From NCBI RefSeq assembly GCF_003931565.1, contig NZ_RRYI01000002.1, positions 744,001 through 808,000 of the forward strand: a stretch of DNA of 64,000 nucleotides. The letters are read 5' to 3'. A model generated the notes under the pieces. That model was given only the letters and a program-made list of their open reading frames with translations, made no database searches and was not told the DNA's origin. Below are positions 27,177 to 36,752 of the stretch, piece after piece (the stretch's first letter is position 1; the number at the start of each line of letters is the position of its first letter). The position numbers were made by a program, and so were the translations under genes. This DNA is from Caulobacter sp. 602-1 (GTDB lineage: Bacteria > Pseudomonadota > Alphaproteobacteria > Caulobacterales > Caulobacteraceae).

Positions 27177-28355
27177 CTAGCCGCGAACCAGTTCGCGCAT
27201 GGCTTTGTCCAGGCCTTCCAGGGTCAGCGGGTACATGCGGTCGGACAGGATCTGCTTCATGACGCCGATCGACTGGGTGTAGTCCCAGTGCCGCTCGGGC
27301 GTCGGGTTCAGCCAGATACAGCTCTGATAGATATCGGTGACCCGCTGCATCCAGATCGCGCCGGGCTCCTCGTTCCAGTGCTCGACGCTGCCGCCCGGAT
27401 AGGTGATCTCGTACGGGCTCATGGTCGCGTCGCCGACGAAGATCACCTTGTAGTCGGCCGGGAACTTGTGGAGCACGTCGAAGGTCTGGATCTTCTCGGT
27501 GTTGCGGCGTCTGTTGTCCTTCCACACGGTCTCGTAGAGGCAGTTGTGGAAGTAGTAGAATTCGAGGTTCTTGAACTCGGTCTTGGCCGCGCTGAACAGC
27601 TCCTCGCAGAGCTTGATATGGCCGTCCATCGAGCCGCCGATGTCGAAGAAGATCAGCACCTTGATGGCGTTGCGGCGCTCGGGACGCAGCTGGATATCCA
27701 GATAGCCCTTTTCGGCCGTGCCCTTGATCGTGCCGTTCAAATCAAGCTCTTCGGCCGCGCCGGTGCGGGCGAACTTCCGCAGGCGGCGTAGGGCGACCTT
27801 GATGTTGCGGGTGCCCAGTTCGACGCTGTCGTCGAGGTTCTTGTACTCGCGCTTGTCCCAGACCTTCACCGCCCGGCCATGGCGGCTCTTGTCCTGTCCG
27901 ATCCGGACGCCTTCCGGGTTGTAGCCGTTGTTGCCGAACGGGCTGGTTCCGCCCGAGCCGATCATCTTGTTTCCGCCCTCGTGGCGCTTCTTCTGCTCGC
28001 GCAGACGCTCCTGCAGGGTCTCCATCAGCTTCTCGAAACCGCCGAGGGCCTCGATCTGGGCCTTTTCCTGGTCGGTCAGGAACTTCTCGGTTAGCGCCTT
28101 GAGCCACTCTTCCGGGATGTCGGCGGCGAGGCCTTCGTTGACCGTCTCCAGCCCCTTGAAGACATGCCCGAACACGCGGTCGAACTTGTCGAGGTTCTTC
28201 TCGTCCTTCACCAAGCTGGCGCGCGACAGGAAGTAGAAGTCCTCGACCGTGCGATCGATGACGTCCTTGTCGAGGGCCTCCATCAGCAGGAGGTATTCGC
28301 GCAGGCTCACCGGCACCTTGGCCTGGCGGAGCTCGGAGAAGAAGCGAAGGAACAT
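27177..28355 (-). CDS. VWA-domain protein, CoxE-like
   Basis: A 392-residue cytoplasmic protein. The N-terminal part begins FLRFFSELRQAKVPVSLREY, the standard CoxE-family opening. A Gly/Asn-rich linker follows, then a VWA domain with a degenerate metal-site motif FFDIGGSMDGH (Gly where Ser/Thr is common) and VIFVGDATMSPYEI. The start at 28355 fits the family N-terminus; a longer frame would run through the palindromic repeat upstream. CoxE-like proteins normally work with a MoxR-type AAA ATPase, but no such gene lies in this window. Confidence 0.85.
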   Translation of the reverse strand: MFLRFFSELRQAKVPVSLREYLLLMEALDKDVIDRTVEDFYFLSRASLVKDEKNLDKFDRVFGHVFKGLETVNEGLAADIPEEWLKALTEKFLTDQEKAQIEALGGFEKLMETLQERLREQKKRHEGGNKMIGSGGTSPFGNNGYNPEGVRIGQDKSRHGRAVKVWDKREYKNLDDSVELGTRNIKVALRRLRKFARTGAAEELDLNGTIKGTAEKGYLDIQLRPERRNAIKVLIFFDIGGSMDGHIKLCEELFSAAKTEFKNLEFYYFHNCLYETVWKDNRRRNTEKIQTFDVLHKFPADYKVIFVGDATMSPYEITYPGGSVEHWNEEPGAIWMQRVTDIYQSCIWLNPTPERHWDYTQSIGVMKQILSDRMYPLTLEGLDKAMRELVRG

Positions 28356-28425
28356 CGGCGCGGCTTTCGAACAGATGTTCGGGAGAATGGAGGGTTCTGA
28401 AAGCAGACGCAACAATGGCCTTCTT

Positions 28426-28539
28426 CCCCCTCTGGGGGAGGAGCGCCGAAGGCGCGGAGGGGGCAAGTGCGGAGCGTAATCGCCCTACTTGCCCCACCTG
28501 ACCGCGCGATGCGCGGTCGTCCGCCCCCGGAGGGGGCGG
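28426..28539. repeat. Composite palindromic intergenic repeat
   Basis: Five consecutive palindromes: CCCCC-TCT-GGGGG (28426-28438), GCGCC-GAA-GGCGC (28443-28455), GGGGCAAGT with ACTTGCCCC (28460-28468 and 28487-28495), GACCGCGC-GAT-GCGCGGTC (28500-28518) and CCGCCCCC-GGA-GGGGGCGG (28521-28539). It fills the spacer between GNAT and VWA genes on the same strand. It is a dispersed-repeat type structure, not coding. Confidence 0.7.
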
Positions 28540-28548
28540 AAGGGGCGT

Positions 28549-29064
28549 TCACCCTCGCCGCAGGATGAACTCCAGGTCCCGGGTCTCTCCGACCGGGAAG
28601 TGGTATTCGCCCACCTTCGCGAACCCCAGCCGGCCGTAAAGCCGTTGCGCGCCGAAGTTCTCCGACCACACGCCGATCCACAGCGGACGCGGGCCGTCCT
28701 TCTCCAGCCAGTCCAGAGCGGTGTTCAGCAGCGCCGAGCCGCGGCCGCCGCCCTGATGGCTCTTGAGCACATAGACGCGCTTCAGCTCGCCGTCGCCGGG
28801 CCTCACCTCGTCATGCGGCAGGTCGCAGGGGCCGGCCAGGGCATAGCCGATGGCCTCACCGTCCTCGTCCTCCAGCAGCCAGGTCGCCTTGTCGGGATGG
28901 GCGAGATCGTTGCGGGTCCGCTCCAGGCCGTAGGCGTAGGCCAGGAAGGTCTCCAGGTCCTCGGGCGGATAGAGATGGGCGAAGGTCTCTGTGAAGGTGC
29001 GCGCGCCCAGGCTGGATACGGTGTCGGCGTCTTCGATCGTCGCGCGGCGGAGCTTGTCGGTCAT
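28549..29064 (-). CDS. GNAT-family N-acetyltransferase
   Basis: About 171 residues. The order of motifs is that of GNAT enzymes: LRRATIEDADTVSSLGA (C/D region), RVYVLKSHQGGGRGSALL with the acetyl-CoA loop (Q-x-G-x-G), and WSENFGAQRLYGRLGFAKVG (motif B). It acetylates an unknown amine. The ATG at 29064 (MTDKLRRATI) gives the usual distance to the domain, although 29085 is possible because of a G-rich stretch upstream. Located on the same strand as the VWA gene but separated from it by a palindromic repeat. Confidence 0.85.
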   Translation of the reverse strand: MTDKLRRATIEDADTVSSLGARTFTETFAHLYPPEDLETFLAYAYGLERTRNDLAHPDKATWLLEDEDGEAIGYALAGPCDLPHDEVRPGDGELKRVYVLKSHQGGGRGSALLNTALDWLEKDGPRPLWIGVWSENFGAQRLYGRLGFAKVGEYHFPVGETRDLEFILRRG

Positions 29065-29117
29065 GGCGACTTGAGTAGCCGCCATGACCCCCGCCTTCAA
29101 TATGAGCCCTTCAGCGG

Positions 29118-30125
29118 TCAGAAGCCTTCCAGCGCCACCTTGCCGATGGTGCGGGCGCTTTCGACGATCCGATGGGCTTCCAGCAGGTCGGCGGCGCGGA
29201 TCTTGCCGACCACCTGGGTCAGGGTGGTGCGCAGAACGCCCTGGTCGACGAGGTCGGCGACTTCGGTGAGCAACCGGTGCTGCTGGATCATGTCCGGCGT
29301 ACCCTGCGGCCGGGCGAACATGTACTCCCAGTGGATCGAAGCGGCCTTGGCCTGCAGCGGGCGGATGTTCAGGTCGCCATCGGCCTCGATGATCCCGATC
29401 TTGCCCTGCAGGGCGATGGCGTCGGCGACCTGCGGGAAGTGCTGGGCGCTGTGGGTCAGGCAGGCGATGTAGGCCGGGGCGTCCAGGCCCAGGCGCGCCA
29501 GTTCGTCGGCCAGCGGCTTGGTATGGTCGAAGGTCTGGTGCGCGCCCAGGTCCTCGACCCAGCGCCGGGTCTCGTCGCGCGAGGCGCTGGCGACGACGTT
29601 CAGCCGGGTCAGCTTGCGGGCCAGCTGGATCAGGGCCGACCCCACGCCGCCGGCGCCGCCGATGATCACCAGGGTCTGGCCCTCGCCGCCGTCGCGCGCC
29701 ACGCCGAACCGGTCAAACAGCAGTTCCCAGGCGGTGATGAAGGTCAGGGGCATGGCGGCGGCCTGGGCGAAGTCCAGGCTCTTGGGCTTTTTGCCGACGA
29801 TGCGCTCGTCGACCAGCTGCAGTTCGGCGTTCGAGCCCTGGCGGCCGATGGCGCCGGCGTAGAACACCTCGTCGCCCGGCGCGAACAGGGTGACGGCCTC
29901 GCCGACCGCCTCGACCACGCCGGCGGCGTCGAAGCCCAGCACCCGGACCTCGCCCGGCGCCGGCTGGGCGCGGCTGCGCACCTTGGTGTCGACGGGGTTC
30001 ACCGAAACGGCTTTCACCCGCACTAGGATGTCGTGTCCGCTGGCCATGGGATCGGGGGCTTCCAGGTCGAGCAGGGCGTTGGGATCGGTAGCGGGCAGCA
30101 AGTCACGGAAGCCGACGATCTTCAT
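29118..30125 (-). CDS. Zinc-binding-alcohol-dehydrogenase-family MDR oxidoreductase (quinone-oxidoreductase-like)
   Basis: A 335-residue medium-chain dehydrogenase/reductase. The catalytic domain begins with MKIVGFRDLLPATDPNAL and VKAVSVNPVDTKVRSRA; the NAD(P) fold has TLVIIGGAGGVGSALIQLARKL. No catalytic zinc ligands are seen, so it is a zinc-free quinone reductase-like enzyme. The frame extends upstream but the start is fixed by the conserved N-terminus at 30125. It is divergent from an HxlR gene 120 bases away. HxlR-type regulators near such reductases often respond to quinones or electrophiles, so this is likely a stress-response pair. Confidence 0.9.
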   Translation of the reverse strand: MKIVGFRDLLPATDPNALLDLEAPDPMASGHDILVRVKAVSVNPVDTKVRSRAQPAPGEVRVLGFDAAGVVEAVGEAVTLFAPGDEVFYAGAIGRQGSNAELQLVDERIVGKKPKSLDFAQAAAMPLTFITAWELLFDRFGVARDGGEGQTLVIIGGAGGVGSALIQLARKLTRLNVVASASRDETRRWVEDLGAHQTFDHTKPLADELARLGLDAPAYIACLTHSAQHFPQVADAIALQGKIGIIEADGDLNIRPLQAKAASIHWEYMFARPQGTPDMIQQHRLLTEVADLVDQGVLRTTLTQVVGKIRAADLLEAHRIVESARTIGKVALEGF

Positions 30126-30245
30126 GATGGTCTCCAGCAAAGAGGGCGGTCTCAAGCCGCGACCAGGAGATCGCGCCATGCTACGATCTTCGCAAGTACG
30201 GTCATTTTCTGTATGTAGTACCCTAAAGTATACCGTGAGGCGGCT

Positions 30246-30587
30246 GTGGAAGATCCCAAGGAGTGTGGCGTTGAGGCGGCGCTGAACTTGATCGACGGCA
30301 AGTGGAAGGGGGTGATCCTGTACCACCTGCTCAGCGGCCGCCTGCGTTTCAACGCCCTGGGGCGCAAGCTGGGGGCGGTGACCCAGCGCATGCTGACCAA
30401 GCAACTGCGCGAGCTGGAGCGCGACGGCCTGATCGTCCGCACCGTCTATGCCGAGGTGCCGCCCAAGGTCGAATATGCGTTATCGACCAAGGGCAGGAGC
30501 CTGGAGCCGGTGATCTGCGCGCTCAAGGCCTGGGGCGACGCCAATGTGCTGGGCGTCCAGGCCGAGCCGGTCCGCAAGGCGGGCTGA
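30246..30587 (+). CDS. HxlR-family regulator
   Basis: A 113-residue winged-helix protein. CGVEAALNLIDGKWKGVILYHLLSG is the family signature with the conserved Cys, and RFNALGRKLGAVTQRMLTKQL is the recognition region. Some members sense quinones or oxidants with that Cys. The GTG start has GAGG five bases upstream. Between the divergent starts is TACCCTAAAGTA (30220-30231), a TAC-N6-GTA pattern like HxlR operators. It is followed after three bases by the deacetylase-like gene, so they form an operon. Confidence 0.88.
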   Translation: MEDPKECGVEAALNLIDGKWKGVILYHLLSGRLRFNALGRKLGAVTQRMLTKQLRELERDGLIVRTVYAEVPPKVEYALSTKGRSLEPVICALKAWGDANVLGVQAEPVRKAG

Positions 30588-30590
30588 TCC

Positions 30591-31511
30591 GTGACCCTGT
30601 CGCTCTACACGCATCTCGACATGCTGGATCATCAGCCCGGCCATGGCCACGTCGAGAGCCCCGAGCGGCTGCGGGCCGTGGTCGACGCGCTGAACGACGA
30701 TCCCAACCTGGCGCTGGAGGCGCTGGACGCGCCGCTAGTCGACGTCGAGGACCTGCTGCGGGTGCATCCCAAGGCCTTCATCGACGCCGTGTTCGAGGCC
30801 GCCCCGAAGTCGGGTCGCCTGGCGCTGGATCCCGACACGGTGATGTCGAGCGGCAGCCTGGCCGCGGCCCGGCGCGCGGCCGGGGCCGGCGTCGCGGCAG
30901 TGCGGGCCATCGCCGCGGGAGAGGCCAGCCGCGCCTTCTGCGCCGTCCGGCCGCCCGGTCACCACGCCGAACCTGGCGTGGCGATGGGCTTCTGCGTCTT
31001 CTCCAGCGTCGCCGTGGCGGCCCGCGCGGCCCAGGCGGCCGGGCTGAGGCGGGTGGCTATCGTCGACTTCGACGTCCATCACGGCAACGGCACCCAGGCG
31101 GTGTTCGAGAACGACCCAACCGTGTTCTTCGCCTCGATCCATCAGTCGCCGCTTTATCCCGGCACGGGCGATCCGTCCGAGACGGGGCTGGGTAACATCG
31201 CCAACGCCACCGTGGCGCCCCACGCGCCGCGCGAGGCCTGGCGGTCGCGATTCGAGGGACTGATGGACAAGGTCGACGCTTTCGCGCCCGAACTGCTGAT
31301 CGTCTCGGCTGGCTTCGACGCCCACGTCCGGGACCCCTTGTCGGCCCAGAGCCTGGACGAGGACGATTTCGCCTGGGCGACGCGGGCGATCGTCTCGGTG
31401 GCCAACGCCCGCGCCAAGGGCCGGGTTGTGTCCTCGCTCGAGGGCGGTTACGACCTCCAGGCGCTGGGGCGTTCCGCCGCCGCGCATGTGCGCGCTCTTC
31501 AGGAGGGGTGA
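30591..31511 (+). CDS. Histone-deacetylase-family hydrolase
   Basis: A 306-residue zinc hydrolase of the arginase/deacetylase fold. Active-site elements are RPPGHHAEPGVAMGFC (His-His pair), VDFDVHHGNGTQAV (zinc Asp/His) and SAGFDAHVRDPL (zinc Asp). The family acts on acetylated polyamines or other small amides in bacteria. The GTG start is three bases after the HxlR stop and matches the family N-terminus (LSLYTHLDMLDHQPG). Operon with the regulator; the substrate is unknown. Confidence 0.9.
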   Translation: MTLSLYTHLDMLDHQPGHGHVESPERLRAVVDALNDDPNLALEALDAPLVDVEDLLRVHPKAFIDAVFEAAPKSGRLALDPDTVMSSGSLAAARRAAGAGVAAVRAIAAGEASRAFCAVRPPGHHAEPGVAMGFCVFSSVAVAARAAQAAGLRRVAIVDFDVHHGNGTQAVFENDPTVFFASIHQSPLYPGTGDPSETGLGNIANATVAPHAPREAWRSRFEGLMDKVDAFAPELLIVSAGFDAHVRDPLSAQSLDEDDFAWATRAIVSVANARAKGRVVSSLEGGYDLQALGRSAAAHVRALQEG

Positions 31512-31551
31512 GGGGACGGGACGGCTTTCTGCCCACCGACTTCTCTTCAAC

Positions 31552-32166
31552 ATGGCCGACGTCACCACCGCCGACCAAGCGTCCTCGCCCGTGAAGCCGG
31601 GGACCATCACCCTGGCCCGCCACGGCGAACCCGCGCTGTCGCGGAAGGTTCGCCTCAACGCGCCCGAATACGGCGAGTGGTGGGCTCGCTACGAGGTAGG
31701 GGGGCTCAAGGAAGGGCAGACTCCGCCGGCCGGGCTGATCCAGATCGCCCGCGACGCCGATGCGATCATCGTCTCGACCCGCCGCCGCGCCATCGAGACC
31801 GCCAAGGCGGTGGTCGGCGATCGCGCCTTCGTCACTGACGAGACCTTCATCGAGGCCCCGCTGCCGCCGCCGCCCTGGCCGTTGTGGCTGCGGATGTCGC
31901 CCAAGCGCCTGGGGTTCTTCGCCCGCTTCTGGTGGTGGTTCTTCAACAACCATGGCGGCCAGGAGACCCGCGCCGAGGCGGAGATCCGGGCCGGCGAGGT
32001 CGCCGACCGGCTGGTGGCTCTGTCCGACCAGGGTCAGGATGTGCTGGTCGTGGCCCATGGTTTCTTCAACTGGATGATCGCCGATGCGCTAAAGGCGCGG
32101 GGGCTGATCAAATTGCTCGATGAAGGCCACGCCTATTGGAGCCTCAAGCGCTTCCGTCGCGGCTGA
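31552..32166 (+). CDS. Histidine phosphatase superfamily protein
   Basis: A 204-residue protein with the RHG motif in ITLARHGEPALS and the second catalytic His in VVAHGFFNWMI; the loop VSTRRRAIETAKAVV also fits the phosphoglycerate-mutase-like fold. The middle insert (PPPPWPLWLRMSPKRLGFFARFWWWFF) is unusually hydrophobic and aromatic and may be a membrane-contact hairpin. Substrate unknown. The ATG at 31552 is chosen. Forty bases after the deacetylase gene. Confidence 0.82.
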   Translation: MADVTTADQASSPVKPGTITLARHGEPALSRKVRLNAPEYGEWWARYEVGGLKEGQTPPAGLIQIARDADAIIVSTRRRAIETAKAVVGDRAFVTDETFIEAPLPPPPWPLWLRMSPKRLGFFARFWWWFFNNHGGQETRAEAEIRAGEVADRLVALSDQGQDVLVVAHGFFNWMIADALKARGLIKLLDEGHAYWSLKRFRRG

Positions 32167-32264
32167 CGGGCCAAAGACTCTTCCCTTAACCACGCCTTGG
32201 CTCTACGCCGTTGCCCGCGCCGCCTGTCGCCACTAGGCTGACGGCTGTTCACCTGAGAGTTGAA

Positions 32265-32519
32265 ATGACCGACGCCGCCAGCAATCCCGCCGATATCGCC
32301 GCCCTGAGCTTCGAGGAAGCCCTGGCGCAGCTGGAGCGGATCGTGGCCGAGCTGGAGTCGGGCCAGGCTCCGCTGGAGCGCTCGATCGACATCTATGAGC
32401 GCGGCGCGGCCTTGAAGGCCCATTGCGAGAAGAAGCTGGAAGCCGCGCGCCTGAAGGTCGAGAAGATCGTCCTGGGCCAGGGCGGGGCCGTGACCGCCGA
32501 AGCGGCCGAGTTCAACTGA
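32265..32519 (+). CDS. xseB: Exodeoxyribonuclease VII small subunit
   Basis: An 84-residue cytoplasmic subunit of exonuclease VII, which degrades single-stranded DNA with XseA. The XseB signature [20 protein letters not shown] and [25 protein letters not shown] is complete. Starts at ATG 32265 after a short purine-rich leader. It precedes ispA by 37 bases, the classic xseB-ispA-dxs arrangement, so the three are probably one operon. Confidence 0.95.
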   Translation: MTDAASNPADIAALSFEEALAQLERIVAELESGQAPLERSIDIYERGAALKAHCEKKLEAARLKVEKIVLGQGGAVTAEAAEFN

Positions 32520-32556
32520 TGACGGGCGCCCGCGCGCGGACCGAGGGGAGCCGCCC

Positions 32557-33456
32557 TTGACAGATCTCGCCCCGTCCGACCTGGCCAAGCGGATCGTCCA
32601 GGCCGCCGACATCGTCACCGTGGCGCTCGACGAGCTGCTGCCGCGGGCCGACGGTCCGGAGACCCGCCTGACCGAAGCCATGCGCTACGCGGCCCTGGGG
32701 CCGGGCAAGCGCCTGCGCCCGTTCTTCGCGCTCGAGACCGGCAAGATGTTCGACCTGCCCGAGCGGCCGGTGCTGCGTGCGGCCTGCGCGCTGGAGTGCA
32801 TCCACGCCTACAGCCTGGTGCACGACGACTTGCCGGCCATGGACGACGACGCCGTCCGCCGCGGTCGTCCGACCGTGCACAAGCAGTATGACGAGGCCAC
32901 GGCCATCCTGGCGGGCGACGCGCTGCAGACGGCGGCCTTCGAGATCATGGCCCACCCCGACACCCACGACGACGGCCACGTCCGTTCCGAACTGGTGCGC
33001 AAGCTGGCCATCGCCTCGGGCGCCAAGGGCATGGCTGGCGGTCAGATGATCGACATTCTCGGGGTTCGCGACGATCTCGGCGCGGTGGCCCGGATGCAGC
33101 GGCTGAAGACCGGGGCCCTGATCGCCTTCGCCTTCGAGATCCCGCTGATCATCGCCCGCGCCAAGGAAGCCGAGCGCGCCGCCCTGATGGCGTTCGCCCA
33201 GGATCTGGGCCTGGCCTACCAGATCGTCGACGACATCCTGGACGCCGAGGGTGATCCCAAGACCATGGGCAAGGCCACCGGCGGCAAGGACGCCGCCAAG
33301 GGCAAGGCCAACTACGTCACCCTGCTGGGGCTGGACGCGGCCAAGGAGCGCGTGACGCTTCTGGCCGACCAAACCCGCTCCCATCTCGAAATCTTTGGCG
33401 AACGAGCCGAACATCTGCGCGAAAGCGTTGATTTCGTGCTGGACCGCCGCAACTGA
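32557..33456 (+). CDS. ispA: Farnesyl/geranylgeranyl diphosphate synthase
   Basis: Polyprenyl synthetase of 299 residues that condenses IPP with allylic diphosphates. The first aspartate-rich motif is [10 protein letters not shown] (short FARM form of bacterial FPP synthase), the second is [15 protein letters not shown] and QMIDILG also fit. The TTG start is used because GAGGGGAG lies six bases before it and no in-frame ATG is near. Product length (C15 or C20) cannot be settled. Next gene dxs follows by 17 bases; together they feed undecaprenyl, quinone and hopanoid/carotenoid synthesis. Confidence 0.93.
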   Translation: MTDLAPSDLAKRIVQAADIVTVALDELLPRADGPETRLTEAMRYAALGPGKRLRPFFALETGKMFDLPERPVLRAACALECIHAYSLVHDDLPAMDDDAVRRGRPTVHKQYDEATAILAGDALQTAAFEIMAHPDTHDDGHVRSELVRKLAIASGAKGMAGGQMIDILGVRDDLGAVARMQRLKTGALIAFAFEIPLIIARAKEAERAALMAFAQDLGLAYQIVDDILDAEGDPKTMGKATGGKDAAKGKANYVTLLGLDAAKERVTLLADQTRSHLEIFGERAEHLRESVDFVLDRRN

Positions 33457-33473
33457 CCGCGCTTTCTTCCAAC

Positions 33474-35396
33474 ATGTCCTCCAAAACGCCACTGCTCGAC
33501 ACCATCGCTTCGCCAGCCGACACGCGCGGCCTTTCCGTCGCGGAGCTGAAACAGCTCGCGGCCGAGGTGCGCGCCGAGACCATCGACGCGGTGTCGGTGA
33601 CGGGCGGCCACCTGGGCGCGGGCCTGGGCGTGGTCGAGCTGACCGTGGCGCTGCACCACGTCTTCGAGACGCCCAAGGACATCGTCATCTGGGACGTCGG
33701 CCATCAGGCCTATCCGCACAAGATCCTCACCGGGCGCCGCGACCGCATCAAGACGCTGCGCCAGGGCGGCGGCCTGTCGGGCTTCACCAAGCGGGCCGAG
33801 AGCGAATACGACCCGTTCGGCGCGGCCCACGCGGCCACCTCGATCTCGGCGGCCCTGGGCTTCTGCGCCGCGCGCGACGCGAAAGGCGAGGACAACAACG
33901 TCATCGCCGTGATCGGCGACGGCTCGCTGGGCGCGGGCATGGCCTATGAGGCGATGAACGCGGCGACGGACACCACCAAGCGCCTGATCGTCATCCTCAA
34001 CGACAACGACATGTCGATCGCCCCGCCGGTCGGCGGCATGAGCGCCTATCTCGCCAACCTGGTTTCGGGCGGCGCCTACCGCTCGGTGCGCAAGCTGGGC
34101 AAGACGGTGGTCGAGAAACTGCCGACCCCGATGCGCGAAGCCGCCCGCAAGGCGGAAGAATATGCCCGGGGCATGGTCACCGGCGGCACCTTCTTCGAGG
34201 AGCTGGGCTTCTACTATATCGGCCCGATCGACGGCCATGACATGGACGCCCTGGTCAGCGTGCTCAAGAACGCCAAGGCGTTCGAGGACAAGCCGGTGCT
34301 GGTCCACTGCGTCACCCAGAAGGGCAAGGGCTACGCTCCGGCCGAGGGCGCCGACGACAAACTGCACGCGGTGGCCAGGTTCGACGTGGTCACCGGCCAG
34401 CAGCACAAGGCGGCCGCTGGTCCGCCCAGCTACACCAAGGTCTTCGCCCAGGAACTGATCAAGCAGGCGGAAAAGGACGACAAGATCGTCGCCATCACCG
34501 CCGCCATGCCCTCGGGCACGGGCCTGGACCTGTTCCAGAAGGCTTTCCCGGAGCGCACCTTCGACGTCGGCATCGCCGAGCAGCACGCGGTGACCTTCGC
34601 CGCCGGCCTCGCCGCGGACGGGATGAAGCCGTTCACGGCGATCTATTCGACCTTCCTGCAGCGCGGCTACGACCAGGTGGTGCACGACGTGGCCATCCAG
34701 GGTCTGCCGGTGCGCTTCGCCATGGACCGCGCCGGTCTGGTGGGCGCAGACGGCCCCACCCACGCCGGCAGCTTCGACATCGGCTTCATGGGCGCTCTGC
34801 CCGGCATGGTGCTGATGGCCGCCGCCGACGAGGTGGAACTGGCCCGCATGGTCGCCACCGCTGCGGAGATCGACGATCGCCCCAGCGCCTTCCGCTATCC
34901 GCGCGGCGAGGGTCTGGGCCTGGACATTCCCGCGATCGCCGAACCCCTGGAGATTGGCAAGGGCCGCATCGTCCGCGAAGGGACCAGCGTCGCCATCGTC
35001 TCGTTCGGCACGCGTCTGTCGGAGAGCTTGAAGGCTGCTGATCTGCTGGCCGCGCGTGGCCTCTCGGCCACCGTCTGCGACGCCCGCTTCGCCAAGCCGC
35101 TCGACCTGGATCTGCTGCTGCGCCTGGCGCGCGAGCACGAGGCGATCGTCACGGTCGAGGAAGGCGCGACGGGCGGCTTCGGCGCCTTCGTGCTGCAGGC
35201 CCTGGCCCAGCACGGCGCGCTGGATCGCGGCCTGAAGATCCGCACCCTGTGCCTGCCCGACGTCTTCCAGGACCAGGACAAGCCTGAAGCCATGTACGCC
35301 CAGGCCGGCCTTGACGCCGAGGGCATCCTGCGCGGGGCCTTGTCAGCCATGGGCATGGACAATGTCAGCGCCGCGGGCGCCGGCCGCCGGGCCTAG
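33474..35396 (+). CDS. dxs: 1-deoxy-D-xylulose-5-phosphate synthase
   Basis: First step of the MEP isoprenoid pathway: thiamine-diphosphate-dependent condensation of pyruvate and glyceraldehyde 3-phosphate. The 640 residues contain [20 protein letters not shown], the TPP motif [20 protein letters not shown], and the transketolase-like pyrimidine domain ([33 protein letters not shown]). It is last in xseB-ispA-dxs. The stop shares a CTAG with the convergent lipoprotein gene. Confidence 0.97.
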   Translation: MSSKTPLLDTIASPADTRGLSVAELKQLAAEVRAETIDAVSVTGGHLGAGLGVVELTVALHHVFETPKDIVIWDVGHQAYPHKILTGRRDRIKTLRQGGGLSGFTKRAESEYDPFGAAHAATSISAALGFCAARDAKGEDNNVIAVIGDGSLGAGMAYEAMNAATDTTKRLIVILNDNDMSIAPPVGGMSAYLANLVSGGAYRSVRKLGKTVVEKLPTPMREAARKAEEYARGMVTGGTFFEELGFYYIGPIDGHDMDALVSVLKNAKAFEDKPVLVHCVTQKGKGYAPAEGADDKLHAVARFDVVTGQQHKAAAGPPSYTKVFAQELIKQAEKDDKIVAITAAMPSGTGLDLFQKAFPERTFDVGIAEQHAVTFAAGLAADGMKPFTAIYSTFLQRGYDQVVHDVAIQGLPVRFAMDRAGLVGADGPTHAGSFDIGFMGALPGMVLMAAADEVELARMVATAAEIDDRPSAFRYPRGEGLGLDIPAIAEPLEIGKGRIVREGTSVAIVSFGTRLSESLKAADLLAARGLSATVCDARFAKPLDLDLLLRLAREHEAIVTVEEGATGGFGAFVLQALAQHGALDRGLKIRTLCLPDVFQDQDKPEAMYAQAGLDAEGILRGALSAMGMDNVSAAGAGRRA

Positions 35397-35860
35397 ACCC
35401 CGCAGGCCTTGAAGAAGGCCTTTATGCTGCCCCGGTCGGCGGCGTCCGCGGCAAGGCTATGGCGTTCGCCCTTGGTCAGCAGGGCCAGGTCGCCGGATTT
35501 GCGGAAACCGTCCAGGGCCGGAGCGCTGGCCTTGCCGCGTCCTTCCAGGAGGCCGCCCTGGTTTAGGGCGTCGTCCACTCGGGCGGCGGAGAAGCGGCTT
35601 TCCGCCCGGCCCGAAGCCAGGACGATTTCGCCGCCGGACAGGCCCACGGCCGAGACGTTCACCTGATCCTGGCCGGGACGGCAGCTGATCATCAGCACGA
35701 CATCGTCGGTGTTGGGGCGGCCGTAGGCCAGGCGAGGGGCTTCTGCGCCGTCCGCAAGATAGGCCCAGCGATAGCCGTCCAGCGCGACCTTCTCATGGGC
35801 GCAGCCGGACAGGACGGCGGCCAAACCCAGCGCGGCGAAGGCGGTGATGCGGCGTCCCAT
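35393..35860 (-). CDS. Small lipoprotein of unknown function
   Basis: A 155-residue envelope lipoprotein. The signal is [16 protein letters not shown] with the lipobox LSGC. The mature part has short strand-rich segments ([34 protein letters not shown]) and no recognised domain. The ATG at 35860 has GAGGAG upstream, so the longer frame is not needed. It follows a strong hairpin after flgH and so may be a separate transcript; it meets dxs tail to tail. Confidence 0.75.
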   Translation of the reverse strand: MGRRITAFAALGLAAVLSGCAHEKVALDGYRWAYLADGAEAPRLAYGRPNTDDVVLMISCRPGQDQVNVSAVGLSGGEIVLASGRAESRFSAARVDDALNQGGLLEGRGKASAPALDGFRKSGDLALLTKGERHSLAADAADRGSIKAFFKACGV

Positions 35861-35916
35861 GAAGCTCTCCTCGCTCCGATCAACGCAGCCGGAACCTGAA
35901 TGGCTCCTGAAACGCA

Positions 35917-35950
35917 TCGGGCGCGGCCACCTTGCGATGGCCGCGCCCGA
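35917..35950 (-). terminator. Strong hairpin downstream of flgH
   Basis: A perfect 13-bp GC-rich stem (35917-35929 with 35938-35950) with an eight-base loop. The poly-U run is missing, so termination may depend on Rho or the hairpin may protect the 3' end of the flagellar mRNA. Confidence 0.5.
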
Positions 35951-36002
35951 CGAACTTGCGGGTCCTTGAGGGGGCTTGGACGTTTCCGCCCAAATGGCGC
36001 GC

Positions 36003-36737
36003 TTAGAACGGCGAGAACTTCTCGACCAGCGACTGGCCGGCGGGGGTCTTCTGCACGCGGCTGATGTCGCCGCGGCCGCCGTAGCTGATGCGGGCTTCGG
36101 CGATCTGGGTGTGCTTGATGGTGTTGGCCGAGGAGATGTCCTCCGGGCGCACGATGCCGGCCACGGTCAGCTGGCGCAGCTCGGCGTTGGTGCGGACCTC
36201 CTGGGTGCCCTGGATGACCATGTTGCCGTTCGGCAGGACCTGGCTGACCACGGCGGCGATCGTCAGGCTGATCTTTTCCGAGCGCTGGACGCTGCCCGCG
36301 CCGGCGTTGGTGGTGGCCGAGTTGGTGTTCACGGCGTTGGCCGGATCGAAGCCGCCCGGCAGGACCTTGCCCAGGCTGGACTCCAGGCCCAGGAAGTTCG
36401 GCACGCCGGCCTTCATGTTCGAGGTGCGCGAGCTGGCGGTCTGGTTCTTGGTGCTGGCGCTGTCGTCGATGTCGATCATGACGGTGACGATGTCGCCGAC
36501 GCGGCTGGCGCGCTGGTCGTTGAAGAACGCGCGGGCGCCGACGCGCCACAGCGAGTTGGCCGAGGCCGCCTGCGGGGCGGGCTCGCGGGCCGAGACATAT
36601 TGCTGCTGCATCGGGGCCAGTTCGGCCGGATAGCCGACCGGGGCCAGCTGCGGCCCCTTCACGGCTTCGGTCACGGTGGAGCAGGCGGCCAGCGGCGCGA
36701 GCAGGACGGCGGCGGCGATGATGACGGGGCGACGCAT
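36003..36737 (-). CDS. flgH: Flagellar L-ring protein FlgH
   Basis: A 244-residue outer membrane lipoprotein that forms the L-ring around the flagellar rod. Signal AAAVLLAPLAAC with lipobox LAAC; SLWRVGARAFFNDQRASRVGDIVTV and IDIDDSAS, then IVRPEDISSANTIKHTQIAEARISYGGRG at the end, are family landmarks. It is last in flgF-flgG-flgA-flgH and 15 bases after flgA. Confidence 0.95.
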   Translation of the reverse strand: MRRPVIIAAAVLLAPLAACSTVTEAVKGPQLAPVGYPAELAPMQQQYVSAREPAPQAASANSLWRVGARAFFNDQRASRVGDIVTVMIDIDDSASTKNQTASSRTSNMKAGVPNFLGLESSLGKVLPGGFDPANAVNTNSATTNAGAGSVQRSEKISLTIAAVVSQVLPNGNMVIQGTQEVRTNAELRQLTVAGIVRPEDISSANTIKHTQIAEARISYGGRGDISRVQKTPAGQSLVEKFSPF

Positions 36738-36752
36738 GGGGTGGGCTACCTC

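Noticed and set aside
33312..35213. A 633-codon - strand frame opposite dxs and ispA
   Set aside because: Composition typical of antisense frames in GC-rich genes; the + strand genes have full family motifs.
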